Assembly: GCA_942492055.1 (NCBI GenBank)
Contig: CALODP010000025.1
Span: 124,001 to 188,000 of the forward strand
Direction of reading: 5' to 3'
Length of the DNA: 64,000 nucleotides
Source of the DNA: CALODP01 sp942492055
Lineage (GTDB): Bacteria > Bacteroidota > Ignavibacteria > Ignavibacteriales > Melioribacteraceae
The position numbers were made by a program, and so were the translations under genes. The notes under the pieces are model-generated. The model was not told the origin of the DNA. It searched no databases and saw nothing but the letters and a program-made list of their open reading frames with translations. Below, piece by piece: positions 25,431 to 33,919 of this stretch (position 1 is the stretch's first letter; every line of letters begins with the position of its first letter).

Positions 25431-26996
25431 TTAATACTCCTGCAAATCAGTTGTTTTTTCTTTTTCATCAATTTCATCTTCGTCGTGTAATTCGTGCCAT
25501 CCGTTGACCATCGATTTTATATTACTGAGAGGAGTTCTTCCCAAAGTTGCCAAATAAATATGGCCGAACATAAAAAGGGAAAGGAAGAAGCCACCCATCG
25601 AATGGAAGAGGGCCGTAAGGAATAGTCCGTCGGTACCGAAAAGCTCATCAAGGATTATCTCCGGGAAGAGAAGAGCCCAACCTGAGATAATCATAAAAGG
25701 AATAGCGAAGTACATGATCTTAAAATATGTAACTCCCTGCAGCGGATTGAATTTGTGCTTTAGGGATGTATCGAACGGATGAGGTTCGTTTTTGAAAATC
25801 CCGATCAAATAGAACTTAGCCTGAAGAAACATTCGTTTTATCAAGCCTCTTATTTTCGGGATATATTGTTTGTAGTTGCCGGAAATAAAATTACCCAAAA
25901 CAAAGAAGAAATAGTTGAGAGTAAGCAATACTCCGCATGTATTGTGTATTGTAATTGCTGTTCCGAAACTAAGAATAGGATCTTCGGTACTGGAATATTG
26001 CAAAGTAATTCCGGTAAAAATCAGTCCGAGGAAAAGAAAGGCGTTGAACCAGTGCCATATTCTAAGCCAGAGAGGATAGAAATATTCTTTCTTAATTTTG
26101 TGTTCCTTTTCCGGTTTCTTTTTGGAGCCGGCGTAGAAATATCCATGAATGGCGAGAGCAATAAGAGTAACAGCAAAGAAAATGAAACTCAAGAGGTTAA
26201 GATAATAATTTCTTGTCGCGCCGATAACGTAGGATTCATTGAGAATAACCGAGTTGAAAAAGCCTGCCTTGCTTCTTTCTTCCTGAACCTGAAACTGGTA
26301 AAGAGAATGAGTAAGTCGGGAGTCTTTCGAATGACACTCCACGCAATTATGTACCGCTTCTTCTTTAGGCAAGATATTGTGCGACACAACTCCTTCGTCC
26401 AATGCGGCGTGACAATCGATGCAACGAACATTTTTCCAGTGTAGGTTTCTGTGTGGAAGAAAATCGTGAGTGACTTCCAGACTCGGGAAAACTCTGTCTG
26501 TTAGTTTACTGATTTTGTCTTCGGAGCTGTGGCATTCCAGACAAATATGATTGTCGTACAAGACAGTTCGCTTAATGTCGTCATTAACCCTGGCGTTTAT
26601 CTTGAAGCTATGAGGGTCGTGACATTGAAAACAAGTGAACTTATCACCTAGTTTAGTGAAATGGACACTACTCTCGAAAGAAGAAGTAATTGCGTCGAAG
26701 TTTAACTCATCACCCCCCTCGTGACAATCGAGGCAAAAAGGTTTATCCTCTTTAAGCTCTTTATCGTGGGGAAAGCTACCGTATTCATCGCTATGACAAT
26801 CTATGCAATCGAATCCGGAATGATTGGAGGCTTCTAACTGCATGAGGTTAACAGAGAGATTATTAATACTCCCGGTTATGGGATCTCTGTATCCGAGAGT
26901 TTCCATTGAGTGACAACGAAGGCAATTTTCGGTTTCACTTTGAGAAATCAAAACTCCTATCGGTAATAGAAGTAAAAGAAATAAGATCTTTCGCAT
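25431..26996 (-). CDS. Heptaheme cytochrome c fused to a cytochrome b561-type membrane domain
   Basis: The 521-residue protein begins with a signal peptide (ILFLLLLPIGVLISQ). Residues about 20-230 carry seven CxxCH motifs (CLRCH, CIDCH, CLDCH, CFQCH, CLECH, CIDCH, CVECH). Five membrane helices follow, four of them forming a di-heme cytochrome b (YPLWLRIWHWFNAFLFLGLIFTGI, TIHNTCGVLLTLNYFFFVLGNF, IMYFAIPFMIISGWALLF, LFHSMGGFFLSLFMFGHIYLATLG) with paired histidines for heme b. This is the usual quinone-reactive module, moving electrons between the menaquinone pool and the partner octaheme protein. It is the first gene of a two-gene operon. Confidence 0.85.
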   Translation of the reverse strand: MRKILFLLLLLPIGVLISQSETENCLRCHSMETLGYRDPITGSINNLSVNLMQLEASNHSGFDCIDCHSDEYGSFPHDKELKEDKPFCLDCHEGGDELNFDAITSSFESSVHFTKLGDKFTCFQCHDPHSFKINARVNDDIKRTVLYDNHICLECHSSEDKISKLTDRVFPSLEVTHDFLPHRNLHWKNVRCIDCHAALDEGVVSHNILPKEEAVHNCVECHSKDSRLTHSLYQFQVQEERSKAGFFNSVILNESYVIGATRNYYLNLLSFIFFAVTLIALAIHGYFYAGSKKKPEKEHKIKKEYFYPLWLRIWHWFNAFLFLGLIFTGITLQYSSTEDPILSFGTAITIHNTCGVLLTLNYFFFVLGNFISGNYKQYIPKIRGLIKRMFLQAKFYLIGIFKNEPHPFDTSLKHKFNPLQGVTYFKIMYFAIPFMIISGWALLFPEIILDELFGTDGLFLTALFHSMGGFFLSLFMFGHIYLATLGRTPLSNIKSMVNGWHELHDEDEIDEKEKTTDLQEY

Positions 26997-27048
26997 ATCA
27001 TCTATTGTTTGTTTGTAATTAGCAAAAGATAGAGCAAAAGGAGAAATC

Positions 27049-27098
27049 TTTTATAGTGTAAAATAAAATAAGATCACCGGATACGCAAGTACTTTACA
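27049..27098 (-). promoter_or_regulatory. Promoter and MarR-type operator of the cytochrome operon
   Basis: Reading the minus strand: TTGCGT (27088-27083), a 17-bp spacer and TATTTT (27065-27060) form a sigma-70-like promoter. A 15-bp palindrome of type TTTTAnAnTnTAAAA (27049-27063) overlaps the -10. The same -35 context (TACTTGYGTATCCGKTG), 17-bp spacing and palindrome occur in front of the MarR-family gene. Joint control by that regulator is inferred. Confidence 0.65.
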
Positions 27099-27126
27099 GG
27101 TTAAAACGAAAGGAAGGTGAGAAAAG

Positions 27127-27154
27127 TTCCGGATAACAAAAATGCTATCCGGAA
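27127..27154 (-). terminator. Terminator of the MarR-family gene
   Basis: A perfect 9-bp stem TTCCGGATA / TATCCGGAA (27127-27135 with 27146-27154) is followed on the minus strand by CTTTTC. Confidence 0.75.
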
Positions 27155-27161
27155 TAAAAAA

Positions 27162-27626
27162 TTAATCTTTAAGACTATCCGACCAGCGGCGTAATGCTTT
27201 AATAACATCTTCCATTGCAGAGAGAACAGCTTCACGTTTATCGGGATCAATTTTGCTAATAATATCTTCGTGCAATTTGATATGATTAGTGTTGAGATTT
27301 CTGATAAAGGGTAAGCTGGAATTGGTCAAATTTACAATAATATTCCTTTTATCCGTAGGGTCAACCTTTCTTTTTACGAATCCTTTCTTTTCCAAAGAAG
27401 TAAGGATATGGGTGATTCTACCCGGAGTTAAGTTCATCATAGCAGTGATGCTTTTGATCGAAAGCGAAGGGCTTTCGGAGAACAATCGGAGACATTTGAA
27501 TTCAGCCGGAGTGAGATTAAATGTAGCGGCAAAATAATTTTCCTTATCGTTACATGTCTTAGCTAATTCACATGTTAAATTGGCCATTCTCTTGGCCATG
27601 TCAATTGAAGATTCATTATTTTTCAT
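27162..27626 (-). CDS. MarR-family transcriptional regulator
   Basis: Start chosen at the ATG at 27626 (154 residues, MKNNESSIDMAKRMANLTCELAKTC) over the TTG at 27635. The fold is MarR-like: an N-terminal dimerisation helix, a winged helix-turn-helix at about 40-105 (LTPAEFKCLRLFSESPSLSIKSITAMMNLTPGRITHILTSLEKKGFVKRKVDPTDKRNIIVNLT) and a C-terminal helix pair. The R-D-K wing is present. Several cysteines near the N-terminus (TCELAKTC) could sense redox state, but this is speculation. It lies just upstream of the cytochrome operon on the same strand and shares a promoter/operator arrangement with it, so it probably regulates both. Confidence 0.9.
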   Translation of the reverse strand: MKNNESSIDMAKRMANLTCELAKTCNDKENYFAATFNLTPAEFKCLRLFSESPSLSIKSITAMMNLTPGRITHILTSLEKKGFVKRKVDPTDKRNIIVNLTNSSLPFIRNLNTNHIKLHEDIISKIDPDKREAVLSAMEDVIKALRRWSDSLKD

Positions 27627-27642
27627 CGAAACCAAACCTAAA

Positions 27643-27698
27643 TTATTTTACACTCTAAAATTAAGTTAAATACAACGGATACACAAGTATTTTTTACA
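27643..27698 (-). promoter_or_regulatory. Promoter and operator of the MarR-family gene
   Basis: Reading the minus strand: TTGTGT (27686-27681), 17 bp, TAATTT (27663-27658), with the palindrome TTTTAGAGTGTAAAA (27660-27646) overlapping the -10. It matches the arrangement before the cytochrome operon almost base for base in the -35 region and palindrome. Confidence 0.65.
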
Positions 27699-27792
27699 AT
27701 CATAAAAGAGACTAAGAAAAAATTCTGTGTTCAATAATTATTTTCGTATTTTAGTCCCCTAATAATCGAACTACAATTATAAAGAATATTTT

Positions 27793-28356
27793 ATGAAAGT
27801 AAAAGCTATTGAGATCCCGGGATTGATGATTTTTGAACCTGATGTCTTTGAGGATAGAAGAGGCTTCTTTTTTGAAGCGTACAATAAAACAAATTATGCA
27901 AAAAGTGGTTTGGATATTCAATTTGTTCAGGATAATGTATCCAAATCTATAAAGGGAACCGTTAGAGGACTTCATTATCAGGTTGGAGATTTTGCCCAAG
28001 GAAAACTTTGCTCGGTAATATCGGGTAAGGTGTTAGATATTGCCGTTGATATCAGATTTGGTTCCCCCACATTCGGAAAGCATTATGCGGTTGAGCTTTC
28101 GGGAGAAAACAAACGTCGATTCTGGATACCTCCCGGTTTTGCCCATGGTTTCTCGGTATTATCTGATGGAGCAATATTTTATTACAAATGCTCGCAGTAT
28201 TACAGTAAAAAAGATGAAAGAACAATTGCGCTTGACGATAAAAAATTGAATATTGACTGGCTCGTTAGTGAGCTTGTAATCTCCGATAAGGACAAATTGG
28301 GAATTCCTTTCGACCAGATCGAGAGAGATTTCGTGTTCGGAGAGTTTAAAGATTAA
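27793..28356 (+). CDS. rfbC: dTDP-4-dehydrorhamnose 3,5-epimerase
   Basis: The 187-residue cupin-fold epimerase has the family signatures in order: DVFEDRRGFFFEAYN, FVQDNVSKSIKGTVRGLHYQ with the catalytic histidine in RGLHYQ, DIAVDIRFGSPTFGKHYAVEL and PPGFAHGFSVLSD. It converts dTDP-4-dehydro-6-deoxyglucose to the L-lyxo form in dTDP-L-rhamnose synthesis. It is 20 bp upstream of the UDP-glucose dehydrogenase gene, and a dTDP-4-dehydrorhamnose reductase-like gene is about 3 kb downstream; rfbA and rfbB are not in the window. Involvement in surface polysaccharide is the usual role. Confidence 0.95.
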   Translation: MKVKAIEIPGLMIFEPDVFEDRRGFFFEAYNKTNYAKSGLDIQFVQDNVSKSIKGTVRGLHYQVGDFAQGKLCSVISGKVLDIAVDIRFGSPTFGKHYAVELSGENKRRFWIPPGFAHGFSVLSDGAIFYYKCSQYYSKKDERTIALDDKKLNIDWLVSELVISDKDKLGIPFDQIERDFVFGEFKD

Positions 28357-28376
28357 TCTATTATTCGGAGGAATAA

Positions 28377-29708
28377 ATGAATCTTGCGGTTATTGGAACC
28401 GGATATGTCGGATTAGTTTCCGGTACTTGTTTTGCCGAAACCGGAAACAATGTTATTTGCGTGGATAATAATCCGGAAAAATTGCAACAATTGAATGATG
28501 CCGAAATACCGATATACGAGCCCGGTTTGGATGTATTATTTTACAGAAACATCGCGAAGAAACGATTGATTTTTACTGATGACCTAAAACAGGCAGTACT
28601 TGCTTCTGAAATCGTTTTCTTGTGTTTACCGACTCCACAGGATGAAGACGGATCTGCAGATCTGAAATATGTTATGGGAGTCGCTGATGATATCGGAAAG
28701 ATATTGAAAGAAGCCGGTGATAAGGAATTTAAGATTATTGTAAATAAAAGCACTGTTCCCGTCGGTACGAGCCGAAAGGTTACAGCTGTAATAGAAAAGC
28801 ACGATGTAAAGAATTTCGAAGTTGTTTCCAATCCGGAATTTTTGAGAGAAGGTTTTGCGGTGGAAGATTTCATGAAGCCCGACAGAATTGTTGTCGGCGC
28901 AAAAACTGCGGATGTCTTCAAAAAGATGAAAATTCTTTACGATCCGTTTATCCGTCAGGGAAATCCCTTTATCGAAATGAATCCGGAGAGTTCCGAAGTG
29001 ACCAAATATGCGGCTAACTCATATTTGGCAATGAGAATTACTTACATGAACGAATTAGCCAATTTCTGCGAAACCGTCGGGGCGAATGTTGATCTTGTAA
29101 GAAAGGGAATGGGTACTGATACTCGTATCGGACCGAGATTTTTATTCCCTGGTATCGGATATGGTGGTTCCTGTTTTCCTAAAGACGTAAATGCTTTGAT
29201 AAAAACTTCCATTGAAAACGAAAGCGAAATCAAACTTCTTACTCTTGTAGATAGGGTTAACAAAGAGCAGAAGATGGTTATGGTTAATAAGGTAATCAAG
29301 CATTTCGGTGAGGATATCAAAGGAATGACTTTTGGTATATGGGGATTAGCTTTCAAACCGAATACCGATGATATGCGCGAAGCACCTTCGATTATTATTA
29401 TTAATAAGCTACTCGAGATGGGAGCTAAAATAAAAGCATATGATCCTGCAGCAATGGAGAACGCTAAAAAGCAACATTTCGGTGAGAGAATAGAATATTG
29501 CGAAACTCCTTTTGACGCGCTACATGAAATAGACGCTCTTTTGATACTTACCGAGTGGAATGAATTCCAAAATCCTGATTTGGAAGAGATGAAAGGATTA
29601 ATGAAAAATCCGGTTATCTTCGACGGAAGAAATGTTTTCAATCGTCGTTGGACAAAAGAAGCAGGATTTACTCATTACAGTATCGGAAAGACTCCTATTG
29701 TTCAATAA
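28377..29708 (+). CDS. UDP-glucose 6-dehydrogenase
   Basis: The 443-residue protein has the complete UDP-glucose/GDP-mannose dehydrogenase layout. The NAD-binding domain is MNLAVIGTGYVGLVSGTCFAETG, the central domain contains NPEFLREGFAVEDFMKPDRIVVG, the catalytic cysteine lies in GIGYGGSCFPKDVNAL, and the C-terminal domain is IWGLAFKPNTDDMREAPS. It oxidises UDP-glucose to UDP-glucuronate with two NAD. AGGAGG precedes the start. It is co-transcribed with rfbC and supplies nucleotide sugars for envelope glycans. Confidence 0.95.
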   Translation: MNLAVIGTGYVGLVSGTCFAETGNNVICVDNNPEKLQQLNDAEIPIYEPGLDVLFYRNIAKKRLIFTDDLKQAVLASEIVFLCLPTPQDEDGSADLKYVMGVADDIGKILKEAGDKEFKIIVNKSTVPVGTSRKVTAVIEKHDVKNFEVVSNPEFLREGFAVEDFMKPDRIVVGAKTADVFKKMKILYDPFIRQGNPFIEMNPESSEVTKYAANSYLAMRITYMNELANFCETVGANVDLVRKGMGTDTRIGPRFLFPGIGYGGSCFPKDVNALIKTSIENESEIKLLTLVDRVNKEQKMVMVNKVIKHFGEDIKGMTFGIWGLAFKPNTDDMREAPSIIIINKLLEMGAKIKAYDPAAMENAKKQHFGERIEYCETPFDALHEIDALLILTEWNEFQNPDLEEMKGLMKNPVIFDGRNVFNRRWTKEAGFTHYSIGKTPIVQ

Positions 29709-29715
29709 ATTTATC

Positions 29716-30843
29716 TCATACGGAGAGTACTTTTCTATAGTACTCTTCGTACTGAGGAACAATCTTCGAAATATTAAACATCTCCTTTGCCCTATTGCGG
29801 GAATTCCTCGAAAATTCTTTGTATTTCCTATTGTTTGATAATAATTCTATAGCGTATTTTGCCATTCTTTCCGTATCGCCGATTTCGGCAATATACCCGG
29901 TTTCATTATGTTCAACTAATTCCGGCAAACCACCGACACTAGAGCTTACGACCGGCAAACCGCAAGACATTGCTTCCAAAGCCGAAAGCCCGAAGCTTTC
30001 CGATTGAGAAGGCATTAGAAAGAGATCGGCCGAAGCGAGAATATCAATAATGGCATCCTGTTTACCCAAAAATATAACTTTATCCTGAAGCTCAAGCTCC
30101 CTCGCGATTCTTTCGCATTCCGATCTATCAGGACCATCTCCGATGAGCACCAATTTTGCCGGTATCTTTTCTCTGACTAATTTCAGAATTCTAATAGTAT
30201 CCGAAACTCTCTTCACTGCACGGAAATTGGAAGTGTGTATAAGTATCTTTTCATCTTCCTTTGCGAATCGATTGCGCAAAGACTTGCTTCGGGATGGTTT
30301 GTAGAGATCGGAATCGATAAAGTTGTGTATTACTTCAATATCCTTATCGATTGCGTAATTGGTAATGGTTTTCTCTTTTAGAAAGCGAGAAACTGCCGTT
30401 ACACCGTCACTCTCTTCGATTCCAAATTTTACGAGTGGTAGGAATGAAGGTTCCAATCCTACAAGAGTAATATCTGTTCCGTGCAAGGTTGTTATTATTT
30501 TTATATCAATATTATTCTTTTTAAGTATTTGCTTTGCCATGTAAGCGCTTGTAGCGTGCGGAATGGCGTAATGGACATGTAGCAAATCGAGCTTTTCATA
30601 CCTAATAACCTCAATCATTTTGCTCGAAAGAGCAAGACTATAGAGTTGATGATCGAAAAGAGGGTAACTGCTAATCTCAACTTCGTGGTAATATATATTT
30701 TCAACGAAACTTGAAAGACGGTGAGGTAAAGCATAGCTAATGAAATGTACTTCGTGCCCTTTTGAGGCAAGAGCTTTTCCGAGCTCTGTAGCAACAACGC
30801 CACTTCCGCCATATGTTGGATAGCAAGTGATTCCGATTTTCAT
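29716..30843 (-). CDS. bshA: N-acetyl-alpha-D-glucosaminyl L-malate synthase BshA
   Basis: This 375-residue GT4-family glycosyltransferase starts MKIGITCYPTYGGSGVVATELGKALASKGHEVHFISYALPHRL, the BshA signature, and continues with HVHYAIPHATSAYMA and the donor-site block GLSALEAMSCGLPVVSSSVGGLPELV. BshA transfers GlcNAc from UDP-GlcNAc to L-malate, the first step of bacillithiol synthesis, which many Bacteroidota-related bacteria also use as low-molecular-weight thiol. It is convergent with ugd, with only 7 bp between the stops. BshB and BshC are not in the window. Confidence 0.92.
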   Translation of the reverse strand: MKIGITCYPTYGGSGVVATELGKALASKGHEVHFISYALPHRLSSFVENIYYHEVEISSYPLFDHQLYSLALSSKMIEVIRYEKLDLLHVHYAIPHATSAYMAKQILKKNNIDIKIITTLHGTDITLVGLEPSFLPLVKFGIEESDGVTAVSRFLKEKTITNYAIDKDIEVIHNFIDSDLYKPSRSKSLRNRFAKEDEKILIHTSNFRAVKRVSDTIRILKLVREKIPAKLVLIGDGPDRSECERIARELELQDKVIFLGKQDAIIDILASADLFLMPSQSESFGLSALEAMSCGLPVVSSSVGGLPELVEHNETGYIAEIGDTERMAKYAIELLSNNRKYKEFSRNSRNRAKEMFNISKIVPQYEEYYRKVLSV

Positions 30844-31065
30844 TGTAACCTTAGATGTATCGTGGATTAAAAAACAATAACAAGAATAATGTATAATAGT
30901 TCTTCGAAAATAACAAATTGTAATTTCCCCTGAATAAGAATTAGAAAATATCGCTGGGTGGATTTGGTGTCCTCTCTATTTATTTCTATATTTCTATCGC
31001 AAAAGAAAATGATTCACAAAAATGTAAAACAAAAAAATCGTGATTATCGCGTAATTTGAGAGAAT

Positions 31066-31983
31066 ATGAATAACCCAAAAGATTTGATTAAAAAAAGAAT
31101 AATGATAGTCGGCGCTAACGGACTTCTGGGGCAACGACTTGTAGAATTTTACATGATACGAGATGAGTATGAATTGTTAGCTGCGGGAATTGAAGAAAAG
31201 TCTATTATTGAGGGGATTGAGTACAGAAAACTTGATATCGGAGATAAGAAAGAAGTAAGTAGTGTGATAAAAGAATTTTATCCCGATTATATCATAAATG
31301 CAGCTGCTTTTACCAATGTTGACGGATGTGAAAGAGAAAAAGTCCTTTCCTGGCAAGTGAATGTTACCGGAGTGGAAAACTTGGCAAAATACGCAGTCGT
31401 CTCTGATGCTCGACTTATACATATTTCTTCGGACTACATTTTCGACGGGACAGAGGGGCCATATTCCGAAGATGATATTCCAAATCCGATTAGTTATTAC
31501 GGAAGAGAAAAACTGGCTGCCGAAAACTCATTAAAGGCAGGTAGAACTAAATATGCTATTCTACGAACAAATGTACTATTTGGCCCGGCAAATTCGATTA
31601 ATCCGGATTTTGTAAAATGGGTTGTTACTTCCTTACGTGAAGGAAAGAAGATTAATATAGTTACAGATCAGATTAATAATCCGACATTCGTGGGAGATCT
31701 TGTTCAGGGAGTTGATAGAGTAATTGAAAAAGAGGCGACGGGAGTTTTTAACATTTCGGGAGCTGATCACTTAAGCAGATATGAATTTGCTCAAAAGATC
31801 GCTGATTTCTTCGAGTTGGATAAATCTCTTATAGCAACAATTACAACAGAAGAGCTGAAGCAATTAGCTCCGAGACCTCTTAAATCAGGCCTGATTACAA
31901 CAAAGGCAGAAAATGAATTGGGTTTCAGACCACATACAATTGAAGAAGCTTTGAAAATATTCAGAAAAGATTCCGGATTATAG
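31066..31983 (+). CDS. dTDP-4-dehydrorhamnose reductase-like SDR protein
   Basis: The 305-residue extended-SDR protein begins RIMIVGANGLLGQRLVEFY (Rossmann GxxGxxG). It contains YIINAAAFTNVDGCEREKVLSWQVNVTG, HISSDYIFDGTEGPYSEDDIPNPISYYGREKLAAE with the catalytic YxxxK, and AILRTNVLFGP, all RmlD-like. RmlD reduces dTDP-4-dehydrorhamnose to dTDP-L-rhamnose. With rfbC nearby that is the likely role, although methionine adenosyltransferase beta-like SDRs look similar. It has its own upstream region of 222 bp. Confidence 0.85.
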   Translation: MNNPKDLIKKRIMIVGANGLLGQRLVEFYMIRDEYELLAAGIEEKSIIEGIEYRKLDIGDKKEVSSVIKEFYPDYIINAAAFTNVDGCEREKVLSWQVNVTGVENLAKYAVVSDARLIHISSDYIFDGTEGPYSEDDIPNPISYYGREKLAAENSLKAGRTKYAILRTNVLFGPANSINPDFVKWVVTSLREGKKINIVTDQINNPTFVGDLVQGVDRVIEKEATGVFNISGADHLSRYEFAQKIADFFELDKSLIATITTEELKQLAPRPLKSGLITTKAENELGFRPHTIEEALKIFRKDSGL

Positions 31984-31993
31984 CGGATAAAAA

Positions 31994-32021
31994 AAAGCTG
32001 ACCCGAAACGGTGTCAGCTTT
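31994..32021. terminator. Bidirectional terminator
   Basis: AAAGCTGAC / GTCAGCTTT (31994-32002 with 32013-32021) is flanked by A-rich sequence on the left and TTGC plus an A run on the right. It serves the convergent genes ending at 31983 and 32034. Confidence 0.8.
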
Positions 32022-32033
32022 GCAAAAAGAAAA

Positions 32034-32216
32034 TTATAATAAGATTAGTGAGACAAGTAAGATAATCACAATTGACACACTAAGACCGATAATTTTTGAA
32101 AAATATTTTTTTCTTGATTCTTTCAACGCTTCAGAATCGTTCGCGGAATTTTTCTTTTGAAAATCTCCTTGTGAAGGATTCCATGTCGCATATGAACTAG
32201 CTGTACTATCACTCAT
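32034..32216 (-). CDS. Small hypothetical membrane protein (60 aa)
   Basis: The frame reads MSDSTASSYATWNPSQGDFQ, a charged middle (NDSEALKESRKKYFSK) and one C-terminal membrane helix (IIGLSVSIVIILLVSLILL). The gene ends at a good bidirectional terminator, which supports expression. The ribosome site is weak. C-terminal tail anchoring in the inner membrane is likely. I do not recognise a family. Confidence 0.55.
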   Translation of the reverse strand: MSDSTASSYATWNPSQGDFQKKNSANDSEALKESRKKYFSKIIGLSVSIVIILLVSLILL

Positions 32217-32448
32217 AATTTAATTCACTTTAATTTTTCTAACATAAAACAAGGTATCATACAATCAATTATTGTACCAAATAGTAGTCCCCGGAAAAAC
32301 AAGTTGCTAACTTAAATAATCTTAATGAAAGATAGTAGCGAATAATTTATCCCTTACAAAAATCGAGAAGAAAATATGAGGAGGAGAATTTGAATTTCTT
32401 TACCATGTTTAATAAATAAAAGGGCAACCGAGGTCGCCCGAAGATATA

Positions 32449-33681
32449 TTATTCAAATTTCTCAAGAATTTCTTTTGCCACATCTTTGTGAATCATAAAG
32501 GAGAGCATTTTCAATTTTACGAAATCTTCATGGAAGAAATAATATCCGACGTTTGCTCCGTTGCGTGAACTTGAGCCTGAATCTTTAATCAAATACCAAT
32601 CTTTTCCTCCATCCTCTTTGTAGCCAACTAAATGAATGCCGTGGTCATCATCGGTAGTGCCGTTATCAATTCTGAAGTCTCTCGCGTTTTGATCGATATA
32701 TTCGCTTGGAATATCAAACGAAGGGATTACAGCCGCTTCCACATCGCCGTTGTGTCCCGCTTCGGAAACATCTCCACCGATGCATATTGTGTATCCGTTT
32801 CTTACACCATTTTTAATGATAGCCATGAAATCTTCTAACGGTACATTGTGGTAATCGTCGCTTCTTCTCCAGTTATCGGGAAATGGGAAAACAGTCTTTT
32901 TATAGAAAGGAGACTTAGCTGAGGATGTAAATTCAACATAGTTATCATAATCCAAAGCTACAACTTCTTTTTCGAACTTCTCAGGAGTATATTCTTTTCC
33001 ATTATACTCGAATGATATAGGTGGAACACCCATATAGTGATCTAAAATCGATTTAATTGTACCCAAAGCAACTTCTTTATTCCAGAAATTGTTCTTTTTC
33101 AAATACTTCAAATACTCTTTCATTTCTTTGAACATTTCGCTTTGATCATGAAATTTCTGTCCCGGTAGCTTCCCGGAATAAGCTGATTGCGGAACCGCTC
33201 CGTATTTCTTGTAAATTGTAATTACAGCGCCACTCTGTGATCCTGCCGGGAAAACTGTTTCACCTCTCGAATCGATATAACCGGCTGCTTTTTCAACAAA
33301 TTCCCAGTATGCCGTATACATTTCCGAGATCTTGATTTTTTCTCCTCTCAAACGGAATATTTCCGATTCGAAAAATGATGTTCCGCAATAATCCCAACAT
33401 GTCGAAGTATTCGCTTGCGGATTGTCAGCGGGATCGAAGTGCCAATATGATTTGAACTCATCTTTCGATTTTGGGATATTAAATTCCTCGAAATTGGCGT
33501 GGAACTCAATATCCTTTTCTTCCTTTTTCTGCTTGAACTTTTTGTTCTCTTTCTTGATTTCTTTCCAGAATTTGTTGCTATACTCTACATATTTACCTGT
33601 ATTTTTTTCCACCTGAGCAAATAAGAAGAAGGGGGAAATCAGCATAAATAGGATGAGTGACTTCAAAGAAGCTTTATTCAT
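32449..33681 (-). CDS. Exported C1-family (papain/bleomycin hydrolase-like) cysteine peptidase
   Basis: The 410-residue protein has a signal peptide (LKSLILFMLISPFFLFAQ). The nucleophile region is NTSTCWDYCGTSFFESEIFRLRG, comparable with SGTCWxFxxxSFLESE in C1 peptidases of this phylum. The histidine region is DDDHGIHLVGYKEDGG. The usual Asn motif (KNSWG) is replaced by IKDSGSS, so the third residue of the triad is Asp and the Trp is missing; activity may be altered. AGGAG precedes the start. A periplasmic or secreted peptidase is likely. Confidence 0.85.
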   Translation of the reverse strand: MNKASLKSLILFMLISPFFLFAQVEKNTGKYVEYSNKFWKEIKKENKKFKQKKEEKDIEFHANFEEFNIPKSKDEFKSYWHFDPADNPQANTSTCWDYCGTSFFESEIFRLRGEKIKISEMYTAYWEFVEKAAGYIDSRGETVFPAGSQSGAVITIYKKYGAVPQSAYSGKLPGQKFHDQSEMFKEMKEYLKYLKKNNFWNKEVALGTIKSILDHYMGVPPISFEYNGKEYTPEKFEKEVVALDYDNYVEFTSSAKSPFYKKTVFPFPDNWRRSDDYHNVPLEDFMAIIKNGVRNGYTICIGGDVSEAGHNGDVEAAVIPSFDIPSEYIDQNARDFRIDNGTTDDDHGIHLVGYKEDGGKDWYLIKDSGSSSRNGANVGYYFFHEDFVKLKMLSFMIHKDVAKEILEKFE

Positions 33682-33919
33682 TTCTTTCTCCTAATAGTTT
33701 AATGTCTTCTTAAAATGTCATTAAAGATAGCTGTATCTTTTGAAGAGAAAAAGTAATAAATTCTCTGATGAAAATGAAACACGAATTATTTTCATGAATA
33801 ATGCAATATTTGCGCACTATTGATTCATTTTTATTGTTAATTACGTTGGTTTTGTATCTTTTTCCGTGGCACCCGATTTGTAATATATGTGGCACAACAT
33901 CTATTATTAAGAGGCAATC

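Noticed and set aside
25779..26444. 221-codon plus-strand frame
   Set aside because: Antisense to the heptaheme/cytochrome b gene, whose motifs are unmistakable.
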